This document shows, in pieces, positions 25,950-36,358 of a DNA stretch of 64,000 nucleotides (the first letter of the stretch is position 1; every line of letters begins with the position of its first letter). Location: the NCBI GenBank assembly GCA_900770285.1, contig CAAGJO010000032.1:8093-72092 (forward strand). The letters run 5' to 3'. The position numbers were made by a program, and so were the translations under genes. The notes beneath the pieces are model-generated. The model was not told the DNA's origin, did no database searches, and saw only the letters and a list, made by a program, of their open reading frames with translations. This DNA comes from Oscillospiraceae bacterium. GTDB taxonomy: Bacteria > Bacillota > Clostridia > Oscillospirales > Ruminococcaceae.

Positions 25950-27014
25950 CTAAATGCAAAACACATTCGTCTCCCATGCAGGATAATAACTATACTGCCG
26001 CATAAAAATTTTATATTCGGGATTGATTTCATTTATTTGCAAAGGAATGTCTATCATATCATATGCTCTGTGATATACAGCAGCACAAAGCTTTGGACTA
26101 TACCTTTCTAATGTATTTCGGCTGCCGTTTATTGCAGCCTTTTCAGCCCCTTCAACATCATATTTTATATACGTACACGGTCTTCCATTTAAAACAGAGT
26201 CCACGCTCCTGCAAAGAACAGTTTTGCCTGCATCTGAAAGCTTACCTTGCCTTCCTGCATTTCCGCTGAATATTCTCACTTGGTCTTTCTCCCAGACCGC
26301 TGAATTAAAAAGTTCAATATTATCCAAGCTTAAAAGATTTTTAACGCATTTTCTGAAATTCTTTTTATCAGGTTCAAAAGCATAGATTTTTTCATATTGA
26401 TTATTTGTATGACTGAGAAATTCTTTAACTGTATCACCTGTAAAAGCGCCTAAATCAACATAGATTTCTTTATCGTCAAACTTTAATATATTGCTATAAA
26501 CCTCATCAGGCATAGTGAAAACCCGTTTCAGAGTTCTTATATTTCCCGTTATCTTATAGATAAATACACTCTCAAAAACCTTTCTTGACTGCTCATCAGC
26601 CAACAATTCATACACACGGTTTACTTTATGGAAATTTTCAAGAAATTTTTCCTTACTGAAAACTTCTTTGCCTATAACCGGAACATCAGGCATGATCACA
26701 TCCTGCTCATCAGCTATTGATTCAATCCTTTTCATAACTTCAGAAAGGCTTGTTCCAAAAGCAGGGACTACAACAAACTTATCATTTTTTTCTTTAACAT
26801 CGCCGTAACTGCAAACCTTAAAACCTGCGAACTCCTGTCCCCGAAGAAATTCATCACTTGCAAAAATTCCACTGCACTTTATATTACATGTATTAAAAAC
26901 ACGAAGAATTTTCTCACAGCCATCGCCCATTCCATAAATATAGATTGGCAGCGACGTTTGTTTCAGTCTGTCCCAGCAGCTTTCAAGCACATTAAAATAA
27001 TCATAGCTAAACAT
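25950..27014 (-). CDS. FkbM family methyltransferase
   Basis: A SAM-dependent methyltransferase of 354 residues. The N-terminal third has a nucleotide-binding look (IYIYGMGDGCEKILRV) like other two-part FkbM proteins. The C-terminal half is the FkbM domain: EIYVDLGAFTGDTVKEF (SAM motif I), IYAFEPDKKNFRKCVKN (acidic loop), and YIKYDVEGAEKAAINGS, the family hallmark. Such enzymes O-methylate sugars in polysaccharides or glycopeptides; the target is unknown and no glycan genes are adjacent. The ATG at 27014 follows GGAAGG; the longer frame starts at a TTG. Confidence 0.85.
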   Translation of the reverse strand: MFSYDYFNVLESCWDRLKQTSLPIYIYGMGDGCEKILRVFNTCNIKCSGIFASDEFLRGQEFAGFKVCSYGDVKEKNDKFVVVPAFGTSLSEVMKRIESIADEQDVIMPDVPVIGKEVFSKEKFLENFHKVNRVYELLADEQSRKVFESVFIYKITGNIRTLKRVFTMPDEVYSNILKFDDKEIYVDLGAFTGDTVKEFLSHTNNQYEKIYAFEPDKKNFRKCVKNLLSLDNIELFNSAVWEKDQVRIFSGNAGRQGKLSDAGKTVLCRSVDSVLNGRPCTYIKYDVEGAEKAAINGSRNTLERYSPKLCAAVYHRAYDMIDIPLQINEINPEYKIFMRQYSYYPAWETNVFCI

Positions 27015-27124
27015 AGATACCAACCTTCCAACTAAACTTATCTTCAAAGATATTCTACCATTTTACAAAATTCATGTCAACAAAAGTACAGCCTTAAACC
27101 CACGAAAATTATCTGCAAAAATAT

Positions 27125-27175
27125 CCCCTTTTATCAGACTTATTGCGAACTTTTCGCACCGTCTAATAAAAGGGG
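27125..27175 (-). terminator. Terminator after the mannanase gene
   Basis: An outer stem (CCCCTTTTAT with ATAAAAGGGG, extended by AGAC with GTCT) encloses a nested TGCGAA/TTCGCA hairpin, then ATATTTTT on the minus strand. Confidence 0.75.
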
Positions 27176-27211
27176 ATTATTAATATTGACGAGAGACTTG
27201 ATTAATTCAGA

Positions 27212-30200
27212 CTATTTGTCTTCACCGTGCCAATGTTTAATAAGAACATTTGCAGCATTTTTATTATATGCAGCTTTTCCCGGATAACCGTGTCCAGAGT
27301 CACCGGTGTTCATGCCCGGATAGAAGTTAATAACATCGTAAGGTGCACCTGAAACCCAAAGTGACAAAGACTTAGCAACAGTTCTCTCATCGTTCATATA
27401 AAGCATAAGTCCTTTGAGAGCAATTTCAGCATGTTTCTGCTGAGTTTCATATGTTGCAAGCTCGCTGTCTGTCCAGTCAGTTCTATTCCATACGTTTGGA
27501 GCATTAAGACCCTTAATGCCCATACCATATTCACCAAGGTGGAAAGGAGGTATTTCATCAGGTTGAAGTCCGAGTTTACCAATAAGAACCTTCTGGAGAA
27601 AGTTTTGTTCATGTGTCAGCAAAGCATCACGAACATCTTCAGGAGTTGTTGAAATATCTGTACCTGTCAATTCAGAAGGCTGGAAGATATCCATTGGCAT
27701 ATACTGAGAAATTGAGAATGTATCAAGGCTCTTGATAAACTCGCCAAGAAGTTTTCTGTTTGTCTCCGACATATCGTCAACAAAGAGAAGATCTGATCTG
27801 TCCTTATAAGTAATGCCTGTACCATTGATTCTGCTGAAATAATCAGCATGGCCTTCAAGCTCGATCAGGTATTCAATATGGTGACAGAAGTTATAGCTCA
27901 AAATTACATTATTTTTCAGAAGTTCATTCTGGTCAATCTTATTTCTGCAATACTTGACAAGTGATGTCCACTCATCAGGATACTTCTTTATTGATGTCAT
28001 AAGCTCAGCTCCGATATCAAATCTGATAGGTTCTTTAAGCTTAGCAGCAGTTTTACTTGTGAGTGTTTTTTCAAGAACTTCAAAGCCCTGATCTATCATT
28101 GCAAGATAATCATCGCCCATTGGATGAATTTCAGTAAATTCACCTCTCCACCACTGTGAACCGGGACGGCTTGTATCTACTGATGAATAATTGCCTCCGT
28201 TAGGAGCAAATCTCTGCGGGTCAATATGAAGTCTATAGTTAATTCTTGTACCCTGATCAATAGCCTTTGTAAGAATGTTTGTCTGTTCATCAACGGAAAG
28301 AGTATCTTTTCCGTTAACCTTTATTCCTTCTTCATATGTGTCAATGAAATATGTCGGAATAAATGTCATTCTGTTGATATTGTATGTGCTTCCTTCTTTA
28401 AAGTAATTCAGCTTATAATCAAGATTAGGATCCTGAAGGTAATTATACTGATTCCAACCACAGAAAGCAATACCTACATCTGAACCACTGTCATTGTTAT
28501 AAAGAGATTTATCGTAAAGATTTCCGTATCTGCTGAAATTCTTGGTAAGGCTGTTCTGTGAATAAAGCTTTGTACCATTAATATCAACATTTGAAACCTG
28601 ACCCTCATAATCTGCATAGTTAGCTTTAGTTGAGGCAGTTACATATGTATCAAGATTTGAAAAATCTGCTGTTGATGAACTAGAATCAACAGTTGATGAA
28701 CTGTTAGTTGATCCTTTCTGAAGTATAGCACCGTATCTTGTTGTTGAATATCCGGGAAGTGTATATACATCAACAAGTCTGTCTGTTGATTTTACTGTGA
28801 TCGAATTTCCGAACAGGAAATATGTTCCCTTATCGGCAACAACCTTTTTACTTCCTGTCATATACTGACTATAACATTTAGTCAGTTTTTGTGTGGAAAC
28901 CAATTCACCGTTTACATATCTTTCAAGCTGAATATAACCTGCTGTGCATTGGTTAAGAATACTTGAAGATACATTAATAAATGTTCTGTATGTATAAGAT
29001 CCTGATTTCTTCTGACCTTTTATCATCTTATTGCCTAATTCCATTTCACCTTCGGCATATGATGATGAAGAATCTGCCTTTGAAGAGCTTTCAGCCTTGC
29101 TTGAAGAATCAGCCTTTGATGAGCTTGAATCTGTCTTTGATGAACTGCTGTCAGCTTTGCTTGATGAAGAGTCAGCTTGTGATGAGCTGTCATCGGAAGA
29201 CTTAACACCGTAAATCTTTATGGTATATGTGCTTGCATCACTATCCAATACAAATTCAGTAGTCTTGTTTTGAAGCTCTGAAACCTTAGGCAAAGCAATC
29301 CAAGATAATTGTGAGCCGTCTAAGTTTGCCTTAACTGAAGTTGCACCAACATAATAACTTGTTCCGTTAATAATTAAATTATTGATATTTTTTGATGAGC
29401 CTGTTATTTCAAATCTTGCAGAAGTATAACCTGTAAAATTAAAGCTTCCCAATGTAAATTTAGACCAGCTGGTAGTTGTTACTTCATTTGTATACACAAG
29501 CTGTTCTGTACCAGATACCGCAGAATCAGACGGAGAATCAGCATTACTTGAAGATTCTGCCTTTGATGAGCTGTCTGCTTTGCTTGAAGATTCAGTCTTA
29601 CTGGAAGAATCAGCCTTTGAGGAAGAACTGTCTGTCTTACTGGAAGAATCAGCTTCTTCTTCATTTCCGCTTGAGCTGATAACATCAATAGCTGTAACAG
29701 TAAGATTCTTTCCCTTTATTGTTGCAGATTTTGCTACTTTAAGAGCTGCATACTCATCTGCTGTAAGAACGAATTCATGTGAGGTTCCGTTTACATCAAC
29801 ATAGCCTACTATCTGCTTATACTGACCGCTTTGGTCAAAATATGCAAGCTGAAGCTGTCCTGTACCCTGTTCATATGTAACCTTAAGATTTCCGCTTTCC
29901 CAGTTGTTAAGCTTGTCAATGTCCAAATCTATCTCATTTGTCCAATCACCGAGATCCTGACTGCCTTCCCAGATTCTTGTAGAAGAATCCGAAGTTGTAA
30001 TCTTAAGTTCCTTATCATTGCCTTCATAGAAATCAAAAACAAATGTATGTGTACCGTCTGCAAGCTTTGCAAGATAATCCTTACTGAATGTTACAATATT
30101 TTCCGATACAGTATATTCTGTACCCTCAGTAAGTGTCTTTGTGCCTTTTTTAATTCCTCTGAATTCATTGTCATTCAAAGTCATTGTAATTTTAAGATCG

Positions 30201-31891
30201 CTTAAAGTTGCAGGGTTCTTATCAACTGAAACTGTTTCCGGTGTAAGTACAGCGTCAACAATTGTTTCATCTGTAACAGTAATTGTTTCAAAAGGACTGT
30301 TTCCTTCAGTAAATAGGAATTTAACAGTATGCTTGCCAAGCTCAAGCTTTTTAAGCGACTTATTGAGCAATGTTACGGTGTTTCCGTTTACAGTATAATC
30401 TGTTCCCTTTGTAAGCTCAGTACCGTCCATAGTTACGCCTTCAAGACTTCCAAGCATAACATTAAGGTCAGCTGTAATATTGCTGCTTGTTGTTCTTTCA
30501 AAGCTGGTCGAGCTGAGTTCAACAGTATTATTGATGTTCTTTTCACTCATTTTATTTGCGGCATCAACAATAATCTGTCTTGTAGATTCTGTTTCCGTTC
30601 CCTCCGGTCCGTAAACAGTATAGTTATCATAATCCGGATAAAGATTTCCATCATCCATATATGATGCTATCATCCAATAGTTAAAGCCCTGATATTCATA
30701 CTCATCGCCAGTCATTATATCCAGCCATGTAGTATAAAGACCATCTCTTGTAGTTCTGTCTTTTACACCAAACTCTTCAAGAATTACAGGCTTGTCAGCT
30801 GCTTTTGCAGTAGTTGCATGTCTTCTTATCCATTCTGATGCATCTTCGTCTTTGAATCCCCACTGATCAAGATACATATGAGGCGTACCAAAGTCAATGT
30901 CATCAATGGTCATGAGCTTTTCAAAATCAACCCCATAATATCCTGAATATGCTGAAGTCGGGAGATTCTGATTATTGGCTGCCTGATATCCCATATTGTA
31001 AAAGCCTTCATCACCCACAGATACCATGTGATTTGAGTCAATGCTCTTTACATAGGCAGACATTTCCTTTGCCCAATTATAAAGAATATTATCATTGCAG
31101 AATGTTGTACCATCGCCGTCTGCTGTACATCTTGGTTCATTTGCAAGTTCCCATGAGAAAATTGCCTTTGAATCTTTAAGTTTTTCTCCTGTATAAACAT
31201 TAGTATGATTTAAAAGAGTGTTTATATAATCCTTATACCACTGCTTGATAGTTTCATTGGTATAAAATTCACAAACATCTTTTTCATCAATTTTATTGTT
31301 GTCAGGTGTTTCACCATTCTTAAGCTGGAGATATTTAACATATTGTCCCATACCTCCGAAAGCTTCCCAGTAATTGGTAAAAGTAACGATGAGCTTCAAA
31401 TCTCTCTTTTCAGCTTCACTGATAACATAGTCAAGCTTCTGGATTCCATTTTCCCCTTCATTAACTACAGGAGCTTTTTTGTCATCGTCCCAATACTGGA
31501 AATACACGCCGTCCTTTGACGCAACTCCTCCATTGTAATCATTATTGCCTTCAAATACCGGAGCACCATTGTCAGTACTGATTTTATCTGTCTTTTTACC
31601 AACGTCAAGGTGACCCCATGTTCTGATAACATTAAGACCATTAGCCTTTGCATTGTCAAGAACATTTGTAACTTCCTTATTTGATTTGTAAATCAAATAA
31701 TAACAGTTAGTTCCTCCGTAATAGTAGGTATTGTTATCCAGCATAAACTGGTTGCCCTTAGTATAAACATACCCACTATGCGGCGAAGGTGAAGCTTCAA
31801 CACTATTGTTGTGAATTGCTGTTGGTGCCAAACCTACAAGCATAGCAACAGAAAGTGCTGCCGATACAATTTTTTTAGTAACCGACTTCAT
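27212..31891 (-). CDS. Secreted modular GH5 mannanase with a second putative glycosidase domain
   Basis: A 1,559-residue secreted protein. Residues 1-33 are a signal peptide. About 40-450 form a GH5 (subfamily 7-like) endo-mannanase, with the acid/base in WELANEPR (E252) and the nucleophile in ILEEFG (E373). Two CBM_X2-like repeats follow (about 455-540 and 545-635), then a beta-rich, probably carbohydrate-binding domain (637-740), a Ser/Lys/Asp linker (745-790), another beta domain (795-900), a second linker (900-945) and a third beta domain (950-1060). The C-terminal 480 residues look like a second TIM-barrel (clan GH-A style) glycosidase, with candidate carboxylates in FDIGAELMTS (E1296) and HLGEYGMG (E1454). 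I see no dockerin, SLH or sortase signal, so it is probably a free enzyme. The start at 31891 follows GGAGG. Confidence 0.85.
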   Translation of the reverse strand: MKSVTKKIVSAALSVAMLVGLAPTAIHNNSVEASPSPHSGYVYTKGNQFMLDNNTYYYGGTNCYYLIYKSNKEVTNVLDNAKANGLNVIRTWGHLDVGKKTDKISTDNGAPVFEGNNDYNGGVASKDGVYFQYWDDDKKAPVVNEGENGIQKLDYVISEAEKRDLKLIVTFTNYWEAFGGMGQYVKYLQLKNGETPDNNKIDEKDVCEFYTNETIKQWYKDYINTLLNHTNVYTGEKLKDSKAIFSWELANEPRCTADGDGTTFCNDNILYNWAKEMSAYVKSIDSNHMVSVGDEGFYNMGYQAANNQNLPTSAYSGYYGVDFEKLMTIDDIDFGTPHMYLDQWGFKDEDASEWIRRHATTAKAADKPVILEEFGVKDRTTRDGLYTTWLDIMTGDEYEYQGFNYWMIASYMDDGNLYPDYDNYTVYGPEGTETESTRQIIVDAANKMSEKNINNTVELSSTSFERTTSSNITADLNVMLGSLEGVTMDGTELTKGTDYTVNGNTVTLLNKSLKKLELGKHTVKFLFTEGNSPFETITVTDETIVDAVLTPETVSVDKNPATLSDLKITMTLNDNEFRGIKKGTKTLTEGTEYTVSENIVTFSKDYLAKLADGTHTFVFDFYEGNDKELKITTSDSSTRIWEGSQDLGDWTNEIDLDIDKLNNWESGNLKVTYEQGTGQLQLAYFDQSGQYKQIVGYVDVNGTSHEFVLTADEYAALKVAKSATIKGKNLTVTAIDVISSSGNEEEADSSSKTDSSSSKADSSSKTESSSKADSSSKAESSSNADSPSDSAVSGTEQLVYTNEVTTTSWSKFTLGSFNFTGYTSARFEITGSSKNINNLIINGTSYYVGATSVKANLDGSQLSWIALPKVSELQNKTTEFVLDSDASTYTIKIYGVKSSDDSSSQADSSSSKADSSSSKTDSSSSKADSSSKAESSSKADSSSSYAEGEMELGNKMIKGQKKSGSYTYRTFINVSSSILNQCTAGYIQLERYVNGELVSTQKLTKCYSQYMTGSKKVVADKGTYFLFGNSITVKSTDRLVDVYTLPGYSTTRYGAILQKGSTNSSSTVDSSSSTADFSNLDTYVTASTKANYADYEGQVSNVDINGTKLYSQNSLTKNFSRYGNLYDKSLYNNDSGSDVGIAFCGWNQYNYLQDPNLDYKLNYFKEGSTYNINRMTFIPTYFIDTYEEGIKVNGKDTLSVDEQTNILTKAIDQGTRINYRLHIDPQRFAPNGGNYSSVDTSRPGSQWWRGEFTEIHPMGDDYLAMIDQGFEVLEKTLTSKTAAKLKEPIRFDIGAELMTSIKKYPDEWTSLVKYCRNKIDQNELLKNNVILSYNFCHHIEYLIELEGHADYFSRINGTGITYKDRSDLLFVDDMSETNRKLLGEFIKSLDTFSISQYMPMDIFQPSELTGTDISTTPEDVRDALLTHEQNFLQKVLIGKLGLQPDEIPPFHLGEYGMGIKGLNAPNVWNRTDWTDSELATYETQQKHAEIALKGLMLYMNDERTVAKSLSLWVSGAPYDVINFYPGMNTGDSGHGYPGKAAYNKNAANVLIKHWHGEDK

Positions 31892-31978
31892 TTTTTCTTC
31901 CTCCAATTCCTTGTCACATTTGAAATGATTATTAAAAATTGACCAAAATCATCTCAATCCGAACAACTAATTATCACT

Positions 31979-32007
31979 ATTATAACACCGTCCGATTTTT
32001 TTGTCAA
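31979..32007 (-). promoter_or_regulatory. Promoter of the mannanase gene
   Basis: Perfect TTGACA (32002-32007), 17 bases and TATAAT (31979-31984) on the minus strand. No CRE-like operator was recognised in the rest of the 31892-32204 spacer, which also holds the ABC operon terminator. Confidence 0.8.
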
Positions 32008-32172
32008 TTACAAACAAAGATTTATATAACACTAAAATTAATTTTCTCCATTTATTACATTTTTGAATATTCTTAATTGTTGATTATGCCCAAACAAAAT
32101 GTAATTAATATCCATAAATTACAATTATATATCCAAAGATAATACATCATTATAGTGTTTAAATAAAATAAA

Positions 32173-32196
32173 AAGGACACCAAAAATGATGTCCTT
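32173..32196 (-). terminator. Terminator of the MarR-ABC operon
   Basis: A 7-bp stem (AAGGACA with TGTCCTT) is followed by TTTATTTT on the minus strand, right after the second ABC gene. Confidence 0.7.
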
Positions 32197-32204
32197 GATA
32201 AAAA

Positions 32205-34094
32205 TTAATCCAATTCAAAAGCCCCGGTATAAAGCTGATAATACTTTCCCTTTTCAGCTATGAGCTGATTATGATTTCCCCGCTCTATTATACGTCCGTT
32301 TTCAAGCACCATAATCATATCCGAGTTATGAATAGTTGATAGTCTGTGTGCAATAACAAAAACTGTCCTGCCGTACATCAATGCGTCCATTCCGCTTTGA
32401 ACTATAGCCTCAGTTCTGGTATCAATACTTGAGGTTGCCTCATCAAGTATCATTACAGGCGGATCTGCAACAGCAGCTCTTGCAATTGATATAAGCTGCC
32501 GCTGACCTTGTGAAAGTCCGGAACCATCTCCCGAAAGCAAAGTATTATATCCGTTTGGAAGTCTTGAAATAAAACTGTCGGCATTTACAAGCTTTGCAGC
32601 AGCAATACATTCTTCATCAGTAGCATTGAGATTACCATATCTGATATTTTCCATAACCGTTCCGGTGAATAAATTTACGTCCTGCAGAACTATTCCAAGA
32701 GATTGTCTTAAATCCTTCTTGCAAATCTTATTAATATTAATTCCGTCATATCGGATTTTTCCGTCTGCAATATCATAAAACCTGTTTATAAGATTTGTAA
32801 TTGTGGTTTTTCCTGCTCCGGTAGCACCTACAAATGCAATTTTCTGTCCCGGCTCAGCAGTCAGAGTTACATTATGAAGTACTATTTTATCAGGATTGTA
32901 GCCAAAATCAACATCATTGAATTCAATATAGCCTTCCAGCTTGGAGTATGTAACCGTTCCGTCAGAGTGAGGGTGTTTCCATGCCCAAAGTCCTGTTCTT
33001 TCATTAGTTTCAGTTAATTCATCACCGTCATATCTTGCATTTACAAGTGTTACATATCCGTTATCTGTTTCAGGTTCTTCGTCCAACAGAGCGAAAATTC
33101 TTTTAGCACCGGCAAGCGCCATTACAAATGCATTAATCTGCTGGGAAATCTGTGTTATAGGCTGTGTAAAGCTTCGGCTCAGCTGTAAGAATGATGCAAT
33201 AATTCCAAGAGTAAGTCCGCCGAAATCTGCAATTGCAAGAGCTCCGCCGAACATTGCAATAAGAACATACTGAACATGACCTAAGTTTCCCATAATCGGC
33301 ATAAGAATATTAGCCAGTTTATTTGCTTCTGCAGCATTTTTTCCAAGCTCATCATTCAGTTTATCAAATTCTTCTTCACATTTTCTTTCATGGCAGAAAA
33401 CCTTAACAACTTTTTGTCCGTTAATCATTTCTTCAATATAGCCATTTACTTCACCGAGGGATTTCTGCTGTTTTGTAAAGTATTCACTGCTTTTTCCTGC
33501 AATGCTCTTCGTAACAAGCATCATAAGAACAACAGAAAGCAAAACAAACAACGTCATATAAATATTTGTAAAAATCATAGCAATAAAAACTGTTATAATT
33601 GTGATAGACATTTGCATGATCTGCGGAATACTTTGAGTAAGAACCTGTCTGATAGTATCAGTATCGTTTGTATAGCAGCTCATAATGTCGCCGTGAGTAT
33701 GAGTATCAAAGTACTTAATTGGCAGCTTTTGCATATGATCAAACATATCATCACGAATATCTTTAAGTATCTTATGAGATAGTCCTGCTATAATTCTTGT
33801 ATAAACGGTTACTGCAATTACTCCTATAAGATAAACGACTCCCATAATTATAATTGTTTTCAACAAAGAAGTAAATACAGGGTGTTCCTGTCCCATAAGC
33901 GGTGTAATATAATCATCTATCAGAACCTGTGTGAAAAGCGATGACGCAACAGAAACAATAGAATAGATAACAATGCATGCAAATACAAGTATCATTGTTC
34001 CTTTGTATTTAAATATATAGCTTAAAAGACGTTTTAAGGTTTTTCCGTCAGGTTTCATAAGCTTTCTTGGCATTGGCTGTTTTGGTCCTCTCAT
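32205..34094 (-). CDS. ABC exporter half-transporter (permease-ATPase), subunit 2
   Basis: A 629-residue fusion of six membrane helices and an ATPase domain, of the multidrug-type heterodimer family. The ATPase has a normal Walker A (GATGAGKTTITNL), signature LSQGQRQLISIARA and Walker B ILDEATSSID with catalytic Glu, followed by H in IAHRLSTI. An insertion of about 40 residues (VNARYDGDELTETNERTGLW) sits before the ATPase, as in other members of this subgroup. It overlaps the partner gene by 4 bases. The substrate is unknown; a drug or peptide is likely from the MarR linkage. Confidence 0.88.
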   Translation of the reverse strand: MRGPKQPMPRKLMKPDGKTLKRLLSYIFKYKGTMILVFACIVIYSIVSVASSLFTQVLIDDYITPLMGQEHPVFTSLLKTIIIMGVVYLIGVIAVTVYTRIIAGLSHKILKDIRDDMFDHMQKLPIKYFDTHTHGDIMSCYTNDTDTIRQVLTQSIPQIMQMSITIITVFIAMIFTNIYMTLFVLLSVVLMMLVTKSIAGKSSEYFTKQQKSLGEVNGYIEEMINGQKVVKVFCHERKCEEEFDKLNDELGKNAAEANKLANILMPIMGNLGHVQYVLIAMFGGALAIADFGGLTLGIIASFLQLSRSFTQPITQISQQINAFVMALAGAKRIFALLDEEPETDNGYVTLVNARYDGDELTETNERTGLWAWKHPHSDGTVTYSKLEGYIEFNDVDFGYNPDKIVLHNVTLTAEPGQKIAFVGATGAGKTTITNLINRFYDIADGKIRYDGININKICKKDLRQSLGIVLQDVNLFTGTVMENIRYGNLNATDEECIAAAKLVNADSFISRLPNGYNTLLSGDGSGLSQGQRQLISIARAAVADPPVMILDEATSSIDTRTEAIVQSGMDALMYGRTVFVIAHRLSTIHNSDMIMVLENGRIIERGNHNQLIAEKGKYYQLYTGAFELD

Positions 34095-35821
34095 CTTCCA
34101 ACACCTCCGTTTGTCTGTGATTCATAAACTTCACGATAAATGCTGTTGTTTTTAACAAGCTCTTCATGAGTTCCAACTCCATTGATTTTACCGTCATCAA
34201 GAACAATAATCATATCTGAGTCCTGAATTGAGGATATACGCTGCGCAATAATAAGTTTTGTAGTATTTGGGATATCTTCTCTGAAAGCTTTTCTGATTGC
34301 TGCGTCCGTTGCAGTGTCAACTGCACTTGTGGAGTCATCAAGAATTAATATTTTTGGCTTTTTAAGCAAAGCTCTTGCAATACAAATTCTTTGCTTTTGC
34401 CCTCCTGAAACATTTGAGCCGTCCTGCTCTATATATGTATCGTATTTATCAGGGAATGTCTGAATAAACGGATCTGCCTGAGCAAGCTGACAAGCATGAA
34501 CAAGCTCTTCATCTGTCGCATTTTCATTTCCCCAGCGAAGATTTTCTTTTATCGTTCCAGAGAAAAGAACATTCTTCTGCAAAACCATTGCAACTTCATT
34601 TCTCAAGGAATCAAGGTCATACTTTCTTACGTCAACTCCACCGACTTCAACGCTTCCGCTTGCAACATCATAAAGTCTTGGAATAAGCTGAACAAAAGAC
34701 GACTTAGAACTTCCCGTACCTCCTATTATTCCAACGGTTGCTCCCGACGGAATATCAATATTTATATTGTCCAAACAATGCCGATCAGTCTTTTTGGCAT
34801 AGTCAAAAACCACATTCTTAAAACTAATACTTCCGTCTTTAACTGTAGTTATAGGGCTATCGCCGTTGACAATATCGCTTTCTTCATCAAGGATTTCGCA
34901 GACTCTTTCAACTGATGCTCTTGATATTACAATCATAACCAGAATCATTGAAACCATCATAAGACTCATAAGAATCTGCATTGTATATGAAATCAGACTC
35001 ATAAGCTGGCCTGTTGTCATGGTATCAGAAACAATAAGTTTTGCGGCAAACCATGAAATGAAAAGCATACAGCCAAACATGCAAAACTGCATTAACGGGT
35101 TATTCAAAGCCATAAGCTTTTCAGCTTTTGAGAAATCTCTATAAATGTCCTCTGATGTTTCTTTGAACTTATCTATCTCATGGTCTTCTCTTACATATGA
35201 TTTTACTACCCGAATACCACGAAGATTTTCCTGTACAACATTATTAAGTTTATCGTACTTTTTGAAAACACGTTCAAAAATCGGATGAGCATGGGTAATT
35301 ACATAACAAAGTCCTCCGCCAAGAATGATTATAGCCGCAACAAATATAAACGAAAGTCTTGCATTTACCATAAATGACATAACTACTGAAAAAATAAGCA
35401 TTATAGGTGCTCTGAAAGCAATTCGTATGCACATCTGAAAAGCATTCTGAATATTGGTAACATCTGTTGTAAGTCTTGTTACAATACTTGCTGTTGAGAA
35501 TTTATCAATATTTGAAAAGCTATATTTCTGCACCTTATAATACATATCATGTCTGAGATTTTTTGCAAATCCTGCAGAGGCATATGCCGCATACTTTCCT
35601 GCTAATGCTCCAAAAGTAAGTGATAGAACACAACATGCCAACAATACAAGTCCGATTTTTACAATATTGCCCATATCACCCTTATTAATTCCATTATCAA
35701 TAAGAAAAGCCATTAAAAATGGAATTATAACTTCCATAACAACTTCCAAGGATACAAAAATAGGCGAAAGCAATGTTTCTTTTTTGTATTCTCTCACGCT
35801 CTTCAACAATTTTTTAACCAT
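34091..35821 (-). CDS. ABC exporter half-transporter (permease-ATPase), subunit 1
   Basis: A 576-residue partner of the downstream half-transporter. The ATPase domain has a changed Walker A (GGTGSSKSSFVQL), signature NVSGGQKQRICIARA, and Walker B ILDDSTSAVD where Asp replaces the catalytic Glu; the His switch position reads IAQRISSI, with Gln instead. This is the typical non-hydrolysing site of heterodimeric exporters, complementing the intact partner. It follows the marR gene by 24 bases, with AAAGGAG before the ATG. Confidence 0.88.
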   Translation of the reverse strand: MVKKLLKSVREYKKETLLSPIFVSLEVVMEVIIPFLMAFLIDNGINKGDMGNIVKIGLVLLACCVLSLTFGALAGKYAAYASAGFAKNLRHDMYYKVQKYSFSNIDKFSTASIVTRLTTDVTNIQNAFQMCIRIAFRAPIMLIFSVVMSFMVNARLSFIFVAAIIILGGGLCYVITHAHPIFERVFKKYDKLNNVVQENLRGIRVVKSYVREDHEIDKFKETSEDIYRDFSKAEKLMALNNPLMQFCMFGCMLFISWFAAKLIVSDTMTTGQLMSLISYTMQILMSLMMVSMILVMIVISRASVERVCEILDEESDIVNGDSPITTVKDGSISFKNVVFDYAKKTDRHCLDNINIDIPSGATVGIIGGTGSSKSSFVQLIPRLYDVASGSVEVGGVDVRKYDLDSLRNEVAMVLQKNVLFSGTIKENLRWGNENATDEELVHACQLAQADPFIQTFPDKYDTYIEQDGSNVSGGQKQRICIARALLKKPKILILDDSTSAVDTATDAAIRKAFREDIPNTTKLIIAQRISSIQDSDMIIVLDDGKINGVGTHEELVKNNSIYREVYESQTNGGVGR

Positions 35822-35845
35822 TAAAGCTATTCTCCTTTCTTTGTT

Positions 35846-36331
35846 TTAAGAATTCATAAAATTACTGTAGATTTTTTTTAGGATCCGACAAAGCTCTTTT
35901 CTTTCTTCATCGGTTATTCCCACAAGCTTTTTTTCTTCAACCTCACTGCACTTCTGTGTTATCCGATTATTGTGTTCCCTGCCCTTATCAGTCAGATAAA
36001 CCTTGACCTGCCGCATATCATCTTCATTAATAACTCGTTTTACGAAACCGTCCTTTTCCATTTTTGAAAGAGTAACCGAGACAGTCGGTGCTGTAAGATT
36101 TGTAAGCCGAACCAGTTCATATTGGCTTATTCCGTCATTATGAGACAAGAAAAACAACATACGTCTGTATCCTCTTGATATATTCAGCCTATCGACCTCA
36201 TGGGCTACCGTCATATCAAAAAGTTTTGAAACATCATTGATAAACATAAACGGTGAAAGTTCTTCTTCGTTAAGTATTTTCAGCCAATGCTCTTTTAAAA
36301 TCTGATTACATCTTTCATTATCTCTCCTCAT
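35846..36331 (-). CDS. MarR family transcriptional regulator
   Basis: A winged-helix repressor of 161 residues. The recognition region is ISQYELVRLTNLTAPTVSVTLSKMEKDGFVKR and the wing DDMRQVKVYLTDKG. It is the first gene of the ABC exporter operon and very likely controls it through the large palindrome over its own promoter. The ATG at 36331 has AGG at a better distance than the in-frame GTG at 36340. Confidence 0.9.
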   Translation of the reverse strand: MRRDNERCNQILKEHWLKILNEEELSPFMFINDVSKLFDMTVAHEVDRLNISRGYRRMLFFLSHNDGISQYELVRLTNLTAPTVSVTLSKMEKDGFVKRVINEDDMRQVKVYLTDKGREHNNRITQKCSEVEEKKLVGITDEERKELCRILKKIYSNFMNS

Positions 36332-36358
36332 AAAACACACCTGCCTTTCAGAAAGCTG

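Noticed and set aside
28981..29804. Several plus-strand open frames opposite the Ser-rich linkers of the mannanase
   Set aside because: They are antisense images of the repetitive linker codons, without ribosome sites.
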